DNA of 64,000 nt from Paenibacillus sinensis (GTDB lineage: Bacteria; Bacillota; Bacilli; Paenibacillales; Paenibacillaceae). Location of the stretch: contig NZ_JAHCMB010000049.1 of assembly GCF_019904155.1 (NCBI RefSeq), forward strand, positions 1-64,000, read 5' to 3'. The notes under the pieces were generated by a model. That model was given only the letters and a program-made list of their open reading frames with translations, was not told the DNA's origin and made no database searches. A program made the position numbers and the translations under genes. This document shows, piece by piece, positions 61,639 through 64,000 of the stretch (position 1 is the stretch's first letter; every line of letters starts with the position of its first letter).

Positions 61639-64000
61639 ATGTTCCACGCTTGCACCATCCTGATGTCCAGCCGGATTGAAGAAGCGCGTGAGCTGTTCAA
61701 TTCGCTGAAGAGCAGCTATCCGGAATCCGAATTGTGGATATTGCTGCTGGACGGGGAAGAGGGCGCCGAATATGGCGGAGATGCCCGTCTGCATATGCTC
61801 AATATGCAGCAGATTGGCGTCGCTCGCCCGCAAACACTTGCTTTCCGCTTCTCCATGAGCCAATTAACGGCTGTACTGCAGCCGCTGCTGATCGATTACC
61901 TGCTCACGGTACGGCAGCTAGACAATATCCTCTATATAGACGGATGCCTGCGGATTTCAGACCCTATTCCGGAATTGACGCACCGCATGAACCGGGATGG
62001 CGCCGTGTATGCTTCAAGCTCGACAGATGATCTTTTTCCGTTGATCGGGATAACCAATCAGGTTCGGGGTAGAAGGACGTTAACGAAATGGAAGAGTCAA
62101 ATCGAGAACAGAGTGCTGAATAACCCGAGAGAGCCAAGCATGAGGACAGAAGACATTCTCAAGCTGCTTGCCGATTCGGATATTCCGAGCAAAGTCAGCC
62201 TGAATCCGGGCAGAGTACCCCAAACGATTTCAGAGGCAGCATGCCGGAATCCGGCAGCCCCATACGTTGAACCCGAATCATACAAATGGTCAAAGTTCTC
62301 GAATGGGTTTCCGATTCCCGATATATTTCGGCTGATCTATGGCAGTATCGATCCTCACGGAGCCCGCTTTATCAATCCGTTCGATTCGAACTCTCCGGAA
62401 GAATTTCTGCGTTGGTTGAAATCACCGGTTAACATGAAGACATCCGTCCCCAATCTCTTGTATGAAATTTATTGGACTCGGGAGGATGTCCGGGCGGCTT
62501 TTCCCGACCCTCTGGAACAAGATGAAACAGCTTTTCTGGAGTGGGGCAGAAGCTTGGCCCAGACCGAATACGGCATTGATCCCGATTTCTTCAAATGCCC
62601 GTTCGGCAGCCTGGAATGGGCGCTTGCGCCTGTCCATCCCGGCACCATTCTGCCAAATCTTGTATATGAAATTTATCGCGCACGCCCGGATTTGCAGAGC
62701 TCGTATCGCGACCCTTTGGGGGGGGACGCCATCCCTCTGCTTAAGTGGGCGCAATATCGGATTCCGGCCGAGTATAGTCCGAATTTCGACTGGCTGTCCC
62801 GATACGCCTCAAATTCCAGCGAAGCCCCGGCCGATCCCAAAGCGCTTCTGGCATGGGCTCTGGCTCCGGTTAACCCCCAGGTGCACCTGCCGAGAATGGT
62901 CTATGAAATGGTGCAGAACCGCCCGGATTTGCAGCAGGCATTCCCTGATCCTTTGGGCAAAGATGAGATTGGTTTGTTGAAATGGGCGCAGGTCCATCTT
63001 CAAATGCATCACCCGGGGGAACGCCGCATCCATGAACGTTTTCAGCTTAGCGGAAGCTTGAAGCCCTTCTACCGGCACACCCGCTATCCATTTATTGCTC
63101 TGGATTCGGGACGTGAGAGGGGGATTAACCTGATCGGGTATACCCGAACGGAGAATGGAGTAGGCGAAGCCTGCCGGATGGCCGCCAGGGCGATCCAGAC
63201 TGCCGGCATCCCCTTCGGCATGGTTCATATCCCTCTGAACGGAGCCCAATCCGAAGACCGCTCCTGGAGCCATATGGAAATGACGGATTCGCGGCACTCT
63301 ACGAATCTGATGTATATCAACGCTGATTCGATTACCGGCGTGTATCACCGTCTGGGCTGGAACTTCTTCGCAGGCAACACGAACATAGCCCTATGGCATT
63401 GGGAGCTTCCCGAATTCCCGAATACATGGTCGTCAAGCTTCGAAATGCTGGATGAGGTCTGGGCGCCTTCCCGCTTTGTACAGCAGGCTATACAAGAGAT
63501 TTCACCGATACCGGTAATTCGGATGCCGCATGCGGTGCATGTGGAAGTTCCGCAATGGAGCGGCAGAAGCTACTTCGGACTTCCGGCGGGCAAATTCCTG
63601 TTCCTGTCGATGTATGATACTTGGAGCTTTCAGGAGCGCAAAAATCCCCAGGCCGCCATCGAAGCTTTCCGCAAGGCTTTCCCTCTGCCGGACAGCGGCG
63701 CGGGCCTTGTGCTAAAAGTGAATAATGCGAATTCGATGCCGGAGCAGTTGGAGCAGCTGAAGCGAAGTTTGGTGGGAATCCCGAATATTTATTTGATCGA
63801 GGTCAGCCTGTCCCGTCCTGAAATCAATGCGCTAATCCATTCGGTGGATTGCTTCGTTTCGCTGCATCGATCGGAAGGCTTCGGCATCGTGCTTGCTGAG
63901 GCCATGTATCTGGGCAAGCCGGTGATCGGAACGCTGTGGTCGGGAAATACGGATTTTATGAATGCCGGCAATTCCTGCGGAGTATCCTGTCAGCTGGTCG
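61639..64000 (+). CDS. Large glycosyltransferase with internal repeats, 3' end outside window
   Basis: Open from ATG 61639 (AAGGAGGGGG upstream) to the window end, 787 residues visible and no stop. About residues 1-180 form an unassigned N-terminal part (ILYIDGCLRI resembles a GT-A-like acidic segment). Residues about 210-460 hold three repeats with the core LVYEIYxxRPDLQxxFxDPLGxDxxxLLKWA. A GT-B, GT4-type domain follows, with SLHRSEGFGIVLAEAMYLGKPVIGT (E-x7-E motif). Divergent from the nucleotide-sugar genes, so it probably builds the same surface glycan. The missing C-terminus limits the assignment. Confidence 0.82.
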   Translation, partial: MFHACTILMSSRIEEARELFNSLKSSYPESELWILLLDGEEGAEYGGDARLHMLNMQQIGVARPQTLAFRFSMSQLTAVLQPLLIDYLLTVRQLDNILYIDGCLRISDPIPELTHRMNRDGAVYASSSTDDLFPLIGITNQVRGRRTLTKWKSQIENRVLNNPREPSMRTEDILKLLADSDIPSKVSLNPGRVPQTISEAACRNPAAPYVEPESYKWSKFSNGFPIPDIFRLIYGSIDPHGARFINPFDSNSPEEFLRWLKSPVNMKTSVPNLLYEIYWTREDVRAAFPDPLEQDETAFLEWGRSLAQTEYGIDPDFFKCPFGSLEWALAPVHPGTILPNLVYEIYRARPDLQSSYRDPLGGDAIPLLKWAQYRIPAEYSPNFDWLSRYASNSSEAPADPKALLAWALAPVNPQVHLPRMVYEMVQNRPDLQQAFPDPLGKDEIGLLKWAQVHLQMHHPGERRIHERFQLSGSLKPFYRHTRYPFIALDSGRERGINLIGYTRTENGVGEACRMAARAIQTAGIPFGMVHIPLNGAQSEDRSWSHMEMTDSRHSTNLMYINADSITGVYHRLGWNFFAGNTNIALWHWELPEFPNTWSSSFEMLDEVWAPSRFVQQAIQEISPIPVIRMPHAVHVEVPQWSGRSYFGLPAGKFLFLSMYDTWSFQERKNPQAAIEAFRKAFPLPDSGAGLVLKVNNANSMPEQLEQLKRSLVGIPNIYLIEVSLSRPEINALIHSVDCFVSLHRSEGFGIVLAEAMYLGKPVIGTLWSGNTDFMNAGNSCGVSCQLV

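Overview
The window looks like chromosomal DNA of a Paenibacillus-type Bacillota (inference). GC is moderate to high, AGGAGG ribosome binding sites are strong, GTG and TTG starts are frequent, and rho-independent hairpins separate many genes. The lineage markers are an LtaS-like enzyme, YARHG and DUF1796 proteins, a NusG-domain-II protein and an ALDC-type operon. I saw no rRNA, tRNA, transposase or CRISPR array.

Layout. 0.2-2.3 kb: OmpR-type two-component pair, then an opposing GT-C-like membrane protein. 4.1-7.7 kb: cysJ-cysI sulfite reductase. 7.9-9.9 kb: three GNAT acetyltransferases and a structured non-coding stretch. 10.0-11.7 kb: HAD phosphatase plus hisC. 11.8-12.6 kb: cupin protein. 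12.8-19.9 kb: histidine utilisation operon hutH-hutU-hutI, a zinc M20 amidase and a HutF-like deiminase, preceded by an attenuator-like hairpin. 20.1-21.9 kb: LtaS-like enzyme, followed by a truncated ABC ATPase remnant, a divergent SDR/LysR pair and an aldo-keto reductase. 25.3-28.5 kb: two NirJ-type radical SAM enzymes and a fused two-domain siroheme decarboxylase, which look like a siroheme-dependent haem route. 29-31.9 kb: a Crp/Fnr regulator between two DUF606 transporters, a Nudix protein and a HAD protein. 32-37.7 kb: small membrane proteins, an ABC-2 exporter, a probable sRNA, a YARHG protein and a GNAT.

37.9-47.0 kb is the most unusual block. A GAF-LuxR regulator stands before a tightly packed operon: thiolase, ketoreductase, KAS III, 2-oxoacid:ferredoxin oxidoreductase alpha and beta, a Bcr/CflA exporter, and two diverged acetolactate-decarboxylase paralogues. 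It has the form of a small-molecule biosynthesis and export cluster, and I do not recognise its product. One chemically reasonable guess is an acyloin or related alpha-hydroxyketone made from a 2-oxoacid-derived acyl-CoA.

47.1-49.7 kb is more A/T-rich and holds a histidine phosphatase, a membrane protein, a GNAT gene split by an in-frame TGA, and another GNAT. 49.8-54.1 kb: ferric-reductase-like membrane protein, ApbE, a Ser/Asp/Gly-rich exported protein and a second two-component pair. 54.3-55.3 kb: siderophore-type binding lipoprotein under a clear Fur-box promoter. 55.4-58.3 kb: CoA-disulfide reductase-rhodanese-TusA-DsrE fusion with its ArsR-type regulator. 58.4-59.1 kb: DUF1796 protein. 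59.1-64.0 kb: sugar-nucleotide epimerase and dehydrogenase, divergent from a large glycosyltransferase that runs off the window end.

Recurring themes are sulfur and sirohaem chemistry (cysJI, NirJ/siroheme decarboxylase, persulfide fusion), many GNAT enzymes (six loci) and several regulator-plus-target modules. Genus and product assignments come from remembered family features; no database search was run.
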